Source: Actinomadura soli
GTDB lineage: Bacteria > Actinomycetota > Actinomycetes > Streptosporangiales > Streptosporangiaceae
Length of the DNA: 64,000 bases
Assembly (NCBI RefSeq): GCF_005889715.1
Contig: NZ_VCKW01000004.1
Location: 1 to 64,000 of the forward strand
Direction of reading: 5' to 3'
Positions 1-11,663 of this stretch are shown in pieces. The number at the start of each line of letters is the position of its first letter. Position 1 is the first letter of the stretch. The notes under the pieces were generated by a model. It was given only the letters and a program-made list of their open reading frames with translations, was not told the DNA's origin and did not search any database. The translations under genes were made by a program, and so were the position numbers.

Positions 1-1265
1 CCGGGGTCGTGTCCGGCGCGCAGGCGGCGCAGCCGCGCCAGGCCCCGGGAGATGTGCGACTTGACGGTGCCCTCCGGGACGCCCAGCACGGCCGAGATCT
101 CCGCGACGGGCAGGTCGGTGACGTGGCGGAGCACCACCGCGGCGCGCTGGGCGTGCGGGAGCTCGGCGAGCAGCCCGGCCAGCTCGCGGCCGGTCTCATG
201 GCGGGCGGCCGCGTCCTCCACGCCCTCGCCCGGGTCGGGCAGGTCGGGGGCGTCCTCGATCGGCGGGCCCGGCGGCGGGCGCCGCGCCGCCGACCGCAGG
301 CCGTTGCGCCACACGTTCGTCAGGATCGTCAGCAGCCACGCCCGGGGCCGCAGCTCGGCGATCCGGTCCGGCCCGTACCCGCACAGCGCCCGGTAGGCGC
401 GCAGGAACGCCTCGGCGGACAGGTCCTCGGCCTCGGCCCACCGCCCGCACAGCCGCAGCGCGGTGGAGAACACCGCGCCCCGGTACGCCTCGTAGAGGGC
501 CTCGAACCCGGTGTCCAGGTCCCGCGCCAGCGCCGCGACGACCCGCGCGGCCACCTCGTCGGCCGCCGTGCCGGCCGCCGCGTCGGTGTCGGGGCCGCCG
601 GGCGTCTCCGGGTCGTCGGCCACGCCGGCGGTGTTTGGCGCCGGGGCGGCGACGGGGCGGTCCACCACGCCGCCGCCCGCGGCGGCGACGCCGGTGCTGG
701 CGAGGACTGCGCCCGCCACACCGAGGGCCACGATGGTGCGGGGGCCGCGGCGGCGTGAGCCCGAACCGGGCCCGGACGGGCCGGGCGGCATGGGCATGAC
801 GGGCGGGGCCGGTTCGGAGCCGGAGTCGGATCCGGGGGCCTGGTCGTCCACATCGGTGATCAGTGCGCGCAGCAGGCGGACGGCCGGGTCGGGGTCGTCG
901 GCCTGGCGTGGGCGTTCGCCCTCGGCCAGGGCACTGCCCTCGGCCAGGGCACTGCCTTCGGCCAGGGCAGCGGCTTCGGCCTCGGGCGTGGGAGCGTTCT
1001 CTGGGAGAGAGGCCGGGGAGGTGCCTTCAGGCTCGGCCGCCACGGCCGCAGCTTCGGCGGCCGTCGAGCGGGCGGCGGAGCCGGCAGCGCGCCGGGCCGC
1101 CAGGGAGTCGATGATCGCGTCCGTGCGGCGAACGGCGCTGAGGTCGGCCGGGAGAGCGGCGGCGGCCTGCGGCAGGCCCGCCGGCGCGGGGGAACCGCCG
1201 GAGTTCGAAGGCTCGGCCGGACCCGGGGCGCCCTGCATGCCAGTGAAGGGGCCGCGCTCCGTCAA
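1..1265 (-). CDS. RsdA-like anti-sigma-D N-terminus continuous with an ECF sigma factor (3' end off window)
   Basis: One open frame of 421 codons starts at a TTG that overlaps the shbA stop (TTGA) and runs off the left edge. Residues about 40-65 ([18 protein letters not shown]) and 125-140 ([15 protein letters not shown]) resemble the SigD-binding region of RsdA, which is encoded next to SigD in mycobacteria. A basic stretch and a hydrophobic segment (about 178-205, [20 protein letters not shown]) look like a single membrane span. From about residue 252 the frame reads as ECF sigma-70: region 2 ([19 protein letters not shown], then AEDLSAEAF) and region 4 helix-turn-helix ([20 protein letters not shown]). 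I found no stop between the halves. An internal GTG could start a separate sigma gene, but I see no clear ribosome site there. A type II span would place a fused sigma outside the membrane, so a true fusion is uncertain. Confidence 0.6.
   Translation of the reverse strand, partial: MTERGPFTGMQGAPGPAEPSNSGGSPAPAGLPQAAAALPADLSAVRRTDAIIDSLAARRAAGSAARSTAAEAAAVAAEPEGTSPASLPENAPTPEAEAAALAEGSALAEGSALAEGERPRQADDPDPAVRLLRALITDVDDQAPGSDSGSEPAPPVMPMPPGPSGPGSGSRRRGPRTIVALGVAGAVLASTGVAAAGGGVVDRPVAAPAPNTAGVADDPETPGGPDTDAAAGTAADEVAARVVAALARDLDTGFEALYEAYRGAVFSTALRLCGRWAEAEDLSAEAFLRAYRALCGYGPDRIAELRPRAWLLTILTNVWRNGLRSAARRPPPGPPIEDAPDLPDPGEGVEDAAARHETGRELAGLLAELPHAQRAAVVLRHVTDLPVAEISAVLGVPEGTVKSHISRGLARLRRLRAGHDP
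921..974. repeat. Three 18-bp direct repeats inside the RsdA-like linker
   Basis: Two identical 18-bp units (921-938, 939-956) and a diverged third (957-974). They encode the repeated peptide ALAEGS in the disordered linker before the membrane segment. The unit is a multiple of three, so copy-number change would keep the frame. Confidence 0.85.
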
Positions 1266-1954
1266 GCGATCGACTCCTCTCTGGCCATCGCCCGAAGCCG
1301 GGCCAGAGCCCGGTGCTGCGCGACCCGTACCGCCCCCGCGGACATGCCCAGTACATTACCGGTCTCCTCGGCAGACAGGCCCGCCACCACCCGCAGCAGC
1401 ACCAGCTCGCGCTGGTGGTCGGGGAGGCGCGTCAGCAGGTCGCGGGCGCGCTGCGCCTCGATGTAGCGCACCACCGTCTCCTCGGGCCCTGGACGGTCGT
1501 CCGGACCGTCCGGCAGGTCCTCGGTCGGCACCGCCGCGCGGACGGCGCTGCGCAGCGCGTCGGCGATCTTGTGCGAGGCGATCCCGAAGACGAAGGACGC
1601 GAAGGGGCGGCCCATGTCCCGGTAGCGGGGCAGGGCCGACAGGACGGCGATGCAGACCTCCTGGGCGACGTCGTCCGCGATGTGGTACTGCCCGGAGACC
1701 CGTCCGAGACGGGCCCGGCAGTACCGGACGATCATCGGCCGCACCTCGGCGATGAGGACCTCGATGGCCCCGGGGTCGCCCTGGACGGCGAGGCTGGTCA
1801 GCTCTCGGAGGTCACCGTCCGCCGCTTTCGCCGCGCGCAGAACCCTTACTCCACGGCCGGTGTCGTGGGGTATCGGAGGGGCGAGCCCTCCCGAGGGTTC
1901 GGCGGCGCTCGCGGTCATGGTCCCGGCGTAGCATCCCTCGGTCACGTCAAGCAT
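1262..1954 (-). CDS. shbA: ShbA/SigD-type RNA polymerase sigma factor
   Basis: A group 3/4 sigma factor of 230 aa. It has a sigma region 2 ([20 protein letters not shown] followed by [15 protein letters not shown]) and a region 4 helix-turn-helix ([20 protein letters not shown] then [20 protein letters not shown]). This pattern matches ShbA of streptomycetes, which transcribes the principal sigma gene hrdB, and mycobacterial SigD. The next gene begins with an RsdA-like domain and overlaps this stop, the order expected of a sigma and its anti-sigma. An ATG at 1918 (protein starting MTASAAEP) is an alternative start; neither start has a strong ribosome site. Confidence 0.85.
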   Translation of the reverse strand: MLDVTEGCYAGTMTASAAEPSGGLAPPIPHDTGRGVRVLRAAKAADGDLRELTSLAVQGDPGAIEVLIAEVRPMIVRYCRARLGRVSGQYHIADDVAQEVCIAVLSALPRYRDMGRPFASFVFGIASHKIADALRSAVRAAVPTEDLPDGPDDRPGPEETVVRYIEAQRARDLLTRLPDHQRELVLLRVVAGLSAEETGNVLGMSAGAVRVAQHRALARLRAMAREESIA

Positions 1955-2149
1955 GATGCCCAGCGCGCACCGGCGTGTCTCCCCAGTCCTCTACAACGGA
2001 ATGGTCACAGTGCGGGAGCGGCCCTGGGGATACTACACAGAGCGACTGATCCACTTCGCCGTGTTCAGGATTCTCGTCCGTCCCACACCCGACGATCAGT
2101 CGGAAACAGCTCATTGATCAACAGACAGCATATTCAGCACCAAAAGGCA

Positions 2150-2177
2150 AGACCCCCGTCCGGACGGACGGGGGTCT
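2150..2177 (-). terminator. Rho-independent terminator after groEL
   Basis: A perfect 11-bp stem (2150-2160 with 2167-2177) and a 6-nt loop lie 53 bp beyond the groEL stop. On the minus strand it is followed by TGCCTTTT. Confidence 0.85.
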
Positions 2178-2230
2178 GCCGATGGTCTCCCGGACGGGGC
2201 GAGCCGCGCGCCCGTCCGGTGTGGGCGGTC

Positions 2231-4250
<2,020 letters not shown>

Positions 4251-4374
4251 GATCTGACCTCCCCTTCGATTGGTCCTCGGCCGGCCATGGCGGGCCGGCC
4301 AGCACATGTGACAGAAGAGGCGACCCTGGACCGGCCTGTCGTCGCGGGTGCCAGACCGACCTTCGTCGCTGTTG

Positions 4375-4401
4375 TTGGCACTCTCCCTCGGAGAGTGCCA
4401 G
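4375..4401 (-). promoter_or_regulatory. CIRCE operator (HrcA binding site)
   Basis: The inverted repeat TTGGCACTC, 9 nt, GAGTGCCAG matches CIRCE (TTAGCACTC-N9-GAGTGCTAA) with one or two changes per arm. It begins at about the transcription start downstream of the groES promoter. HrcA would repress here and be released on heat shock. Confidence 0.93.
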
Positions 4402-4407
4402 TCATGG

Positions 4408-4436
4408 AGACTATTCCGTGCCCGGTAAGCAGTCAA
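4408..4436 (-). promoter_or_regulatory. groES-groEL promoter
   Basis: A -35 box TTGACT (4431-4436) and -10 box TAGTCT (4408-4413) with 17-bp spacing, directly upstream of CIRCE. This is a principal-sigma type promoter. Confidence 0.85.
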
Positions 4437-4599
4437 CACGGACACGGAGACGCCCCGGAGCCGCCCGCCTGCGTTCACCGCAGGCTAACGTCACAGGCCG
4501 TCAACTGCCCGAACAGGGGTCGCCCCGTCCGCCCGGGGCGTCACACACGTCATCTGTAGGCGCGTCCCCGTGCTCCGTGGGCGCCGCTAACGTCCTTCT

Positions 4600-5832
4600 A
4601 TGGACACCGCGTCGTTCCGGGCTCTGCTCGGCCCGTCCGGTCAGGTACTGCTCGGCGAGGCGGCGGGCCTGGACGTGAGCGAGGACGGCCTGCTCGCGAC
4701 GGCGTCCCGGCTGCGCGAACGGCACGATCCCGCGCTCGTCGCCGCCGCGCTCACGCAGGTCCGGTTGCGCGAGCGGGGACGGGTGAAGTTCGGTGACGAC
4801 GCCGACCGCATGTACTTCACCCAGGCGGGGCTCGAACAGTCGACCCGCGCGAGTGTGGCGTCGCACCGTGCGCGACGGTTCGCTGACCGTCTGGCTGGCG
4901 CGCGTGTGCTGGAACTGGGGTGCGGGATAGGCGCCGACCTCATCGCACGGGCGCGCGTGGGTCTCGCCGGGGAAGGCGTGGAACTCGACCCGTTGACGGC
5001 TGAGGTGGCGCTCGCGAACGTGGCTTCCCTAGAGCTGGACGGTCTCGCCACCGTGCGCGTTGGAGATGCGGCTGAGGAGGACCCGGACGGATTCGATGCC
5101 GTCTTCGCCGATCCTGGGCGACGCACAGCACGAGGCAGAGTCTTCGACCCCCGCTCCTATGAGCCGCCGCTGGACGTCGTCCTGGACAAGGCCGAACGGA
5201 CACCGGCCGCATGCGTGAAGGTCGCCCCGGGCATTCCGCATGAGGCCGTCCCAGACGGCGCGGAGGCAGAGTGGGTCTCCGTGGGCGGGGACGTTAAGGA
5301 AGCGGCCCTGTGGCTTGGCGAACTCGCTGGGAACGTTGGCCGGCGGGCCACTCTGCTCCCGTCCGACGCGCAGCCCGCTACCGGCCAGAACGCGTGGACG
5401 CTGACGCCGCAGGGACTGGACGACCCGGACATCCGCGTATGGGGCCGCTATCTGTACGAGCCCGATGGGGCCGTGATCCGCGCCCATCTCGTCGGGGAGG
5501 TCGCGGATCTGGTCGGTGGCGGGCTCGCGGACCCGCACATCGCGTACGTCACGTCCGACCGGCTGCGTCCGACGCCGTTCGCCTCCGCGTACGAGATCGA
5601 GGACGTGCTCCCGTTCTCCGTCAAGCGCCTGCGCGCGGAACTGCGCCGCCGCGGCGTCGGCGTGCTCACCGTGAAGAAGCGCGGCTCGGCGGTCGACGTC
5701 GACCGGCTGCGCCGCGACCTGGGCTTCGGCGGTCGGCGTGCGCCGCGAGGGACGGCGGCGGCGGAGCTGACGCTGGTGGTGACCCGCGTCGGACGGGACC
5801 CGGTCGCCCTCCTCACCCGTCCCGTCCGCTGA
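4600..5832 (+). CDS. Class I SAM-dependent methyltransferase with THUMP-like C-terminal domain
   Basis: A 410-aa protein. The central Rossmann methyltransferase domain carries SAM motif I VLELGCGIGADL (about residues 103-114), an acidic GVELDP strand end and a motif IV-like DAVFADPGRR (about 166-175). The C-terminal region (about 330-405) resembles the THUMP-like domain that accompanies this family in actinobacteria. The substrate is probably RNA by family analogy, but nothing here proves it. Transcribed alone, divergently from groES. Confidence 0.8.
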   Translation: MDTASFRALLGPSGQVLLGEAAGLDVSEDGLLATASRLRERHDPALVAAALTQVRLRERGRVKFGDDADRMYFTQAGLEQSTRASVASHRARRFADRLAGARVLELGCGIGADLIARARVGLAGEGVELDPLTAEVALANVASLELDGLATVRVGDAAEEDPDGFDAVFADPGRRTARGRVFDPRSYEPPLDVVLDKAERTPAACVKVAPGIPHEAVPDGAEAEWVSVGGDVKEAALWLGELAGNVGRRATLLPSDAQPATGQNAWTLTPQGLDDPDIRVWGRYLYEPDGAVIRAHLVGEVADLVGGGLADPHIAYVTSDRLRPTPFASAYEIEDVLPFSVKRLRAELRRRGVGVLTVKKRGSAVDVDRLRRDLGFGGRRAPRGTAAAELTLVVTRVGRDPVALLTRPVR

Positions 5833-5938
5833 CCTGGGACCCGCCCGGAACGGCCTCGGACCCGCCCGGAAGGACCTGGGACCCGCCCGGAACGGCCTCG
5901 GACCCGCCCGGAAGGACCTGGGACCCGCCCGGAACGGC
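5831..5938. repeat. 42-bp tandem repeat, about 2.6 copies
   Basis: Units at 5831-5872 and 5873-5914 are identical, with a 24-bp partial third copy to 5938. Each unit is two similar half-units sharing GGACCCGCCCGGAA. The array starts at the last two bases of the methyltransferase stop codon. It has no spacers and is not a CRISPR array. Confidence 0.95.
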
Positions 5939-6548
5939 GGGCGGCGCCGATCGAGTCCAAAGATCTTCCCGCCGTCCGGGCGCGCCAAGTGCGGCCGGGC
6001 GACGCGCAACGTCCGGGCAAATCATCTCCGCTTTCCGGCATCGCGTTCACCAGAGATTGCGGGTGCCCGGCAAGGCCGTAACACCGAGCGCAAATCGGCG
6101 CACCGGGATGGGCGGGACCGGAAAACACCAAGTCAGGTTCGGCGGCGGTGACTTCCGCGCTCCGAATACACCGCGGAAATGGCCCGAAGCCCGGCCGGCG
6201 GCATGACATTCCGCGGACACGTGTCACCCGGGCCGTGAGCGACCGCGGTCCGCCAACTGCCGATGTCGGACGAGATGTACGGACAGAACGCCGGTCCGAG
6301 CACGCCCCGCCCGTGCCCGAACGCCTCGCTCATCACCACAATCGGCGCGATAGCCGCAAAGCAGGAAAAAGCCCTTGCCGCCGGAGAACTCTCACTATTC
6401 GCCCCAGCCGGGTAACAGGCACATTACACAGAACTCACAATGTTCTCTGCTCCCCGTTATAGCGACCCCCCGCACGCACTACAGTGGCGGCTCCAGAGAT
6501 TCATTGCCGTGCGTCATTTCGTCGCGCCGGCACACGAAGGAGCATCGG
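5939..6548. other. Long intergenic region before the coiled-coil gene
   Basis: About 610 bp with no convincing gene on either strand. Base composition falls and AT-rich patches appear toward 6360-6480, consistent with a promoter for the next gene. I could not pick a -10/-35 pair with confidence. Confidence 0.5.
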
Positions 6549-8198
6549 GTGGAAACGAATCACAACTTCCTGCAGACGGGGGGTCAACCGGTCTCGGATC
6601 GGATGCGGGAGTTGCTCGCCCGTGCGGCGCAGGACCACGTCTATGAACAGCGCTCACAGGGTCAGGTCCTGGACGAGATTCGCCAGCGGCTGGAAGGGAT
6701 GGAGTGGCTGCTCCGCGAGGTCCGCGAGCGGGAGCTGAGCGGGCTGACCGGGCAGCTCGACACCGTCCGCGGGCAGGTCGACGAGCTGACCGGCAAACCC
6801 CCGCAATGGGCCGAGGGGCTGGCCGAGCACATCGAGGCCTTCGGCGAGCGGGTCAAGCCCGTCGCCGAGTTGCCCGCGCTGTGGGCCGACGTCGGCGTCG
6901 TCGCGGAGAACGTCGACGAGGGCCTGACCCGCATCCAGGCCGTCCTCGACTCCGCGCAGCAGATCACCGACGCCGCACAGGAGGCGTCGCAGCGCATGGA
7001 CGAGATGACCAAGCGGCTCGACAAGCTCCAGGGCAGCATGGAGGCCGCGTCCGTCCGGTTCAACCGGCTCGACAAGTCGCTCGCGGAGCTCGGCCACCGG
7101 TCCGAGCGGCTCGAACACTCGATCAACGGCGTCACGGCGCGGGTCGACCAGGCGCTCGGCGAGATGGCCGAGCGGATGGAGCAGGGCCTTGAGGCGGTCA
7201 ACGGCCGGGTCGAAGGCGTCGGCGGGCGGCTCGACGGCCTGGACGGGCGGCTCGACGGCGTCGACGGCCGGCTCGAAGGGGTGTCCGGCAAGCTGGAGGG
7301 CCTGGACGGCAGGTTCGAGGGCATCGACGGCCGCATCGACGGCGTCGGGGAGCGGATCACCCGGCTGCCCGCCACGCTGGAGATCGCCGAGGTGCACCGG
7401 CTGCTGGCCGAGCTCGTGCAGCGCGCGCCGGTCGACCACGGCGACCGCTTCGACGCGCTGGAGAAGCACCTAGCCGAGGCCGTCGACCCGCTGGTCGAGG
7501 AGCTGCGCGCCCGGCCGGACCGCGACGAGGTCAGGGCGACCCTGACACAGGTCGCCGAGACGGCCTACAGCGACGTCGCCAAGCGCATGGACGCGTTCTC
7601 CCGCCGGTTCGAGGACGTGCACGACGACGTCCGCAAGCGCATCGAGGGCATCCACGAGGAGGTCGCCAAGCGGGTCGACGGGGCGCTGGAGGAGTTCACC
7701 GCGCAGGTCGACATCGTGTCCCGCCGGGTCGAGTCGGTGCACGCCGACGTCACCAAGCAGGTCGAGTCCGTCCACACTGAGGTGTCGCGGCAGGTCAGCG
7801 GCGTCCACGACGACTTCGGCAAGCGGATCGGCGACATCCACGCCGACGTCACGCGGCAGGTCGGCTCCATCCACGAGGACGTCGCCAAGCAGGTCGGCAA
7901 CCTGCAGGAGGACGTCACCCGGCACGTCGGGGGCGTCCACGAGGAGTTCGCGCGGCGCGTGGAGGGCATGCAGGACGAGGCCGTACGCCGCGCCGACACC
8001 GCGCAGGCCGAGTTCGCCAAGCGCTTCGCGCACGTCGAGGACGAGGTCGGCCGGAAGGTCGACGGCGTCCACGACGACGTCTCCAAGCAGGTCAACGCCG
8101 TGCACGAGGACGTGCTGAAGCGGCTGTCCACCCTGGAGGAGACGATGCTCGCCCTCGCCGAGGCGCTGCTGCGCCCCCGCCGCGAGGCCAAGGACTGA
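6549..8198 (+). CDS. Long coiled-coil protein of heptad and 11-residue repeats
   Basis: A 549-aa protein of unknown function. The GTG at 6549 follows GAAGGAG with good spacing; an in-frame ATG further upstream has no ribosome site. Residues about 216-272 form about eight 7-residue units of the pattern x-D-G-R-L-x-G. From about residue 345 to the end come more than twelve 11-residue units of the type VHADVTKQVES, VHTEVSRQVSG, IHEDVAKQVGN. Heptads favour left-handed and hendecads right-handed or straight coiled coils, so an elongated rod is expected. There is no signal peptide or membrane segment, so it is probably cytoplasmic. It could be a filament or scaffold protein, but no family could be named. 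Confidence 0.85.
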   Translation: METNHNFLQTGGQPVSDRMRELLARAAQDHVYEQRSQGQVLDEIRQRLEGMEWLLREVRERELSGLTGQLDTVRGQVDELTGKPPQWAEGLAEHIEAFGERVKPVAELPALWADVGVVAENVDEGLTRIQAVLDSAQQITDAAQEASQRMDEMTKRLDKLQGSMEAASVRFNRLDKSLAELGHRSERLEHSINGVTARVDQALGEMAERMEQGLEAVNGRVEGVGGRLDGLDGRLDGVDGRLEGVSGKLEGLDGRFEGIDGRIDGVGERITRLPATLEIAEVHRLLAELVQRAPVDHGDRFDALEKHLAEAVDPLVEELRARPDRDEVRATLTQVAETAYSDVAKRMDAFSRRFEDVHDDVRKRIEGIHEEVAKRVDGALEEFTAQVDIVSRRVESVHADVTKQVESVHTEVSRQVSGVHDDFGKRIGDIHADVTRQVGSIHEDVAKQVGNLQEDVTRHVGGVHEEFARRVEGMQDEAVRRADTAQAEFAKRFAHVEDEVGRKVDGVHDDVSKQVNAVHEDVLKRLSTLEETMLALAEALLRPRREAKD

Positions 8199-8231
8199 CC
8201 GGCCCCGCCGCGACACGATCGATCATCGGAC

Positions 8232-8264
8232 GGGTGGGGCCGCTTCCGGCCCCACCCGATCTTT
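8232..8264 (+). terminator. Terminator after the coiled-coil gene
   Basis: An 11-bp perfect stem (8232-8242 with 8247-8257) with a 4-nt loop, followed by GATCTTT. Confidence 0.8.
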
Positions 8265-8441
8265 GCCATCCCCAACCGATCCGCTTTCGGGGGTATTCGG
8301 ATACCCACTGGAATCCACGAAGTTTGTCCGGCAAAACACCGTAACGACCGGAGGTGCTCCGCCAAAGCACCGCGATGACGTGCATCTTGTTACGTTCCGT
8401 CTTCGCAAAATCACTCCCAATACCCTTCGGAATCCGTTTTC

Positions 8442-9380
8442 ATGGATCAGGTGACTCGCACACCGGCTCTCTGCCTGCCGACCGGCGCTCCACCCGGCCA
8501 CGCCACCCTGCGCTGGGTCGAGGAATGTCTGGGCAAGGGCGCCGAGGTCCGCATGGTGCGGCCGCTCGCGGGCGGCACCGCGCACGCCAACCACGCCCTG
8601 CTCGTGGAGAGCCGCTCCGGCAGCGCGCACCGGCTCGTCCTGCGCCGCTGGACGTCCAGCGAACCGGTTCCCGCGCGCCGCCCCCACGGCACCGAGTTCT
8701 CCCCCGAACGCGAGATCGCCGCGCTCGCGCTGCTCGCCGCGTGCGAGATCCCCACCCCGGCCCTCGTCGCCGCCGACCCCGCCGGCGCTTACTGCGACGT
8801 CCCCGCGCTGCTGATCACCCGCCTCGCCGGCCACCCGCCGCGCCCGTCGCCGGACGACCTGCCCGAGTACCTCATCCAGCTGGCCGCCGCGCTGCTGTCG
8901 GTGCACACGCTGAACGGCGCGTCCACGATGCCGCCGTACGTCCCGCACAACCGGCTCGACGAACGGTGCCCGCCCAAGCACGCGCACCGGCCCGAGCTGT
9001 GGGAGCGCGCCTACGAGATCGCGGCCCGGCCCGCCCCTGAGGCGCCCGTCCGGTTCATCCACCGCGACTACCACGCCGACAACACGCTGTGGTCCTACGG
9101 CAAGCTCACGGGCGTCGTCGACTGGTCGGACGCCTCGTCCGGCCCCATCGCCGTCGACATCGCCCACATGCGCCGCGGCCTCGCCCTCCGCTACGGCCCC
9201 GCCATCGCCGACCGCTTCCTCTCCGCGTTCGACCAGGTCTCCGGCGGCTACCCGCACGACCCGTACTGGGACGTGCGGAGCCTCCTCGACCTCCTCCCCG
9301 AAGACCACACGCGCGTCATGGACGAGGCCCACGTCCCCCTCTACGAGGACTACCTCTCGAAACTCCTGGCCGACTGCTGA
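8442..9380 (+). CDS. Aminoglycoside phosphotransferase (APH) family kinase
   Basis: A 312-aa small-molecule kinase of the APH/choline-kinase fold. The catalytic loop is HRDYHADN (about residues 207-214, Asp209 and Asn214) and the metal-binding Asp is in GVVDWSD (Asp227). The usual N-lobe Lys strand reads LVLRRW, so Arg takes the Lys position. The substrate is unknown; an antibiotic-resistance role should not be assumed. The ATG at 8442 has a weak ribosome site and a GTG four codons in is an alternative. Convergent with tsaD. Confidence 0.8.
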   Translation: MDQVTRTPALCLPTGAPPGHATLRWVEECLGKGAEVRMVRPLAGGTAHANHALLVESRSGSAHRLVLRRWTSSEPVPARRPHGTEFSPEREIAALALLAACEIPTPALVAADPAGAYCDVPALLITRLAGHPPRPSPDDLPEYLIQLAAALLSVHTLNGASTMPPYVPHNRLDERCPPKHAHRPELWERAYEIAARPAPEAPVRFIHRDYHADNTLWSYGKLTGVVDWSDASSGPIAVDIAHMRRGLALRYGPAIADRFLSAFDQVSGGYPHDPYWDVRSLLDLLPEDHTRVMDEAHVPLYEDYLSKLLADC

Positions 9381-9397
9381 GGCCGAGCCGGCCTCAG
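9377..9397. terminator. Hairpin spanning the stop codons of two convergent genes
   Basis: CTGAGGCC (9377-9384) pairs with GGCCTCAG (9390-9397) around a 5-nt loop. The left arm contains the kinase stop and the right arm the tsaD stop. It could serve as a compact bidirectional terminator, though neither side has a T-run. Confidence 0.55.
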
Positions 9398-10428
9398 AGG
9401 AGGACGGAGTCGATCGGGAGGCTCGAATCCGCCGGGAGTTCGAGGGCGGACGGGGACGCCCCGGCGGCGAGCAGTTCGGAGCCGAGCGCGGCGACCATGG
9501 CGCCGTTGTCGGTGCAGAGCTTCGGGCGCGGGACGCGCAGCCGCACCCCCGCCCGCTCGCAGCGCTCCGCCGCGAGCGCCCGCAGCCGCGAGTTGGCCGC
9601 GACCCCGCCGCCGATCAGCAGGTCGTGGACGCCGTTGTCCTTGCAGACCTTCAGCGCCTTCTGCGTCAGGACGTCCACGACAGCTTCCTGGAATGACGCC
9701 GCCACGTCCGCGACCGGGACGGGCTCGCCCGCGTGCTCCTTGGCCTCCACCCAGCGCGCCACCGCCGTCTTCAGGCCGGAGAACGAGAAGTCGTAGGTGC
9801 CGTCGTTGTACTTGCCGCGCGGGAACGCGATCGCGGCCGGGTCGCCGTCGCGGGCCATCCGGTCGATGACGGGGCCGCCGGGGAAGCCGAGGTCGAGGAC
9901 GCGGGCGACCTTGTCGAACGCCTCGCCGGCCGCGTCGTCCACCGTGGCGCCGAGGGAGCGGACGTCGCCCGTCACGTCCGGCACCAGGAGCAGCGACGAA
10001 TGCCCGCCCGACACCAGCAGCGCCACGCACGGCTTCGGCAGCGGGCCATGTTCGAGCTGGTCGACGCACACGTGCGCGGCCAGGTGGTTGACGCCGTACA
10101 GCGGCTTGCCCAGCGACAGCGCGTACGCCTTGGCCGCGGCGACGCCGACCATCAGCGCGCCCGGCAGGCCGGGCCCGGCCGTCACCGCGAACGCGTCGAC
10201 ATCGGTGAAGGCGACGCCCGCGTCGGCGAGGGCCCGCTCGACCGTCGGGGCCATCGCCTCCAGGTGGGCGCGCGACGCGACCTCGGGCACCACGCCGCCG
10301 AACCGGGCGTGCTCGTCCACGCTGGAGGCGATCGCGTCCGCGAGGAGGGTATGGCCGCGCACGATCCCGACGCCGGTCTCGTCGCAGGACGTCTCGATGC
10401 CGAGCACGAGCGGCTCGTCCGAAATCAC
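9394..10428 (-). CDS. tsaD: tRNA N6-adenosine threonylcarbamoyltransferase TsaD
   Basis: A 344-aa protein that transfers threonylcarbamoyl to A37 of ANN-decoding tRNAs, working with TsaB and TsaE. It starts [12 protein letters not shown], has metal ligands His115 and His119 in NHLAAHV, and the sugar-kinase-fold [10 protein letters not shown] strand. Length is normal. The GTG at 10428 overlaps the rimI stop by four bases after a GGGAG site, so the frame upstream of it is not part of the protein. Confidence 0.97.
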   Translation of the reverse strand: MISDEPLVLGIETSCDETGVGIVRGHTLLADAIASSVDEHARFGGVVPEVASRAHLEAMAPTVERALADAGVAFTDVDAFAVTAGPGLPGALMVGVAAAKAYALSLGKPLYGVNHLAAHVCVDQLEHGPLPKPCVALLVSGGHSSLLLVPDVTGDVRSLGATVDDAAGEAFDKVARVLDLGFPGGPVIDRMARDGDPAAIAFPRGKYNDGTYDFSFSGLKTAVARWVEAKEHAGEPVPVADVAASFQEAVVDVLTQKALKVCKDNGVHDLLIGGGVAANSRLRALAAERCERAGVRLRVPRPKLCTDNGAMVAALGSELLAAGASPSALELPADSSLPIDSVLL

Positions 10429-10919
10429 GTGTTCTCCCTGGTGAAGCCCATGGGCGGACGGTCGCGGAGCTTGCGGCACATGACGATCGCGTCCACGTCG
10501 GAGGGCTGGTAGTAGCGTTTGCGGATGCCGACCTCGTCGAAGCCGAACCGCTCGTAGAGGCGGCGCGCGGCGTCGTTGTCGGCGCGGACCTCCAGGAACA
10601 CCGCCTCGCTGCCCCGGCGGGCGGCCTCGTCCAGCAGCTCGGCGAGCAGCGCGGCGCCGACGCCCGACTTGCGCTGGTCGGCGCGGACGCCGATGGTCTG
10701 CACGTCGGCCTGCCCGCCGGCCGCGGCGAGGCCCGCGTAGCCGACGATCTCGCCGCCGGACGCCTCCGCGACGACGTAGTGGCGCGTCCGCGGCTGGTCG
10801 GCGAGCTCGCCGGCGATCATCTCCTCGCTCCACGCGTCCTCGGGGAACAGCGACTGTTCCAGCAGGTGGACGGTCGGGACGTCCGCGTCGGACATCGCCC
10901 GCAGGACGATCTCGCTCAC
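10425..10919 (-). CDS. rimI: Ribosomal protein S18-alanine N-acetyltransferase RimI
   Basis: A 164-aa GNAT acetyltransferase. It has acetyl-CoA loop motif A ([15 protein letters not shown], about residues 78-92), then [20 protein letters not shown], the RimI-type signature. RimI acetylates the S18 N-terminus in E. coli; actinobacterial homologues may have other targets. GTG start overlaps the tsaB stop by four bases and its own stop overlaps tsaD, so translation is likely coupled. Confidence 0.93.
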   Translation of the reverse strand: MSEIVLRAMSDADVPTVHLLEQSLFPEDAWSEEMIAGELADQPRTRHYVVAEASGGEIVGYAGLAAAGGQADVQTIGVRADQRKSGVGAALLAELLDEAARRGSEAVFLEVRADNDAARRLYERFGFDEVGIRKRYYQPSDVDAIVMCRKLRDRPPMGFTRENT

Positions 10920-11596
10920 GCCCGCGTCACCTTCTTGCGCGGCCCCGGCTCCCTGGCGTCCGGACGGCGGAGGTACAGCGGCTCGGGCGGCAGGAGGTCC
11001 GGGCCCTTCAGCCCGGCCAGGCGCGCGACGGTCAGCTCGGCGAGCGCGCCTGCGGTGGGCAGCAGCGGCTCGTGCCCCACCTCACCGAGGATCTCCGGGT
11101 AGAGGGCGGCTCCTTCGCCGACGACAGGGAGGCCGTGCGGGGCCCCGTCCAGGACGTCGGCGGGCAGGCCCACGGCGGGCTCGGTGGCGCGCGCGCGGAA
11201 CGAGTGGTACCGCGCCCAGTAGACCTCTTTGCGGCGGGCGTCCGTGGCGACGGCGAACGGCTCGTCCATTCCGGTGGCCCAGGCGATGATGTCAAGCGTG
11301 CAGATGCCGTGCACCGGGATGCTGAGCGCGTCGCCCATGGAACGGGCGGTGACCAGCCCGACGCGCAACCCCGTGTACGGGCCCGGCCCGACGCCGACGG
11401 CGATGGCGCTCAGATCCTCGGGCGCGGCCCCCGCCTCCGCCATCACGTTCGCGATGGACGGGGTCAGCAGCTCCGTGTGCCTGCGCCGGTCGACCGCCTC
11501 GGCCGTGCCGCGCGGGACGGCGCCCTCGCCGGGTGTCCACTCGTAGAGCGCCACGGTGATCGCGGCGGTCGCGGTGTCGAAAGCCAAGACCAGCAC
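10916..11596 (-). CDS. tsaB: t6A synthesis protein TsaB
   Basis: A 226-aa inactive sugar-kinase-fold partner that dimerises with TsaD for t6A37 formation. It opens [17 protein letters not shown] and carries the [14 protein letters not shown] motif (about residues 67-80) typical of TsaB. The metal-binding histidines of TsaD are absent, as expected. First of three overlapping genes tsaB-rimI-tsaD. Confidence 0.95.
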   Translation of the reverse strand: MLVLAFDTATAAITVALYEWTPGEGAVPRGTAEAVDRRRHTELLTPSIANVMAEAGAAPEDLSAIAVGVGPGPYTGLRVGLVTARSMGDALSIPVHGICTLDIIAWATGMDEPFAVATDARRKEVYWARYHSFRARATEPAVGLPADVLDGAPHGLPVVGEGAALYPEILGEVGHEPLLPTAGALAELTVARLAGLKGPDLLPPEPLYLRRPDAREPGPRKKVTRA

Positions 11597-11663
11597 GGGT
11601 TGTAAGCCTACAGGTCCGGTCCGCTGCGACGGCTGTCAGGCGACGGGTCAGATGACAGGCGGG

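Noticed and set aside
5831-5938. CRISPR array
   Set aside because: The units are contiguous with no unique spacers and there are no cas genes.
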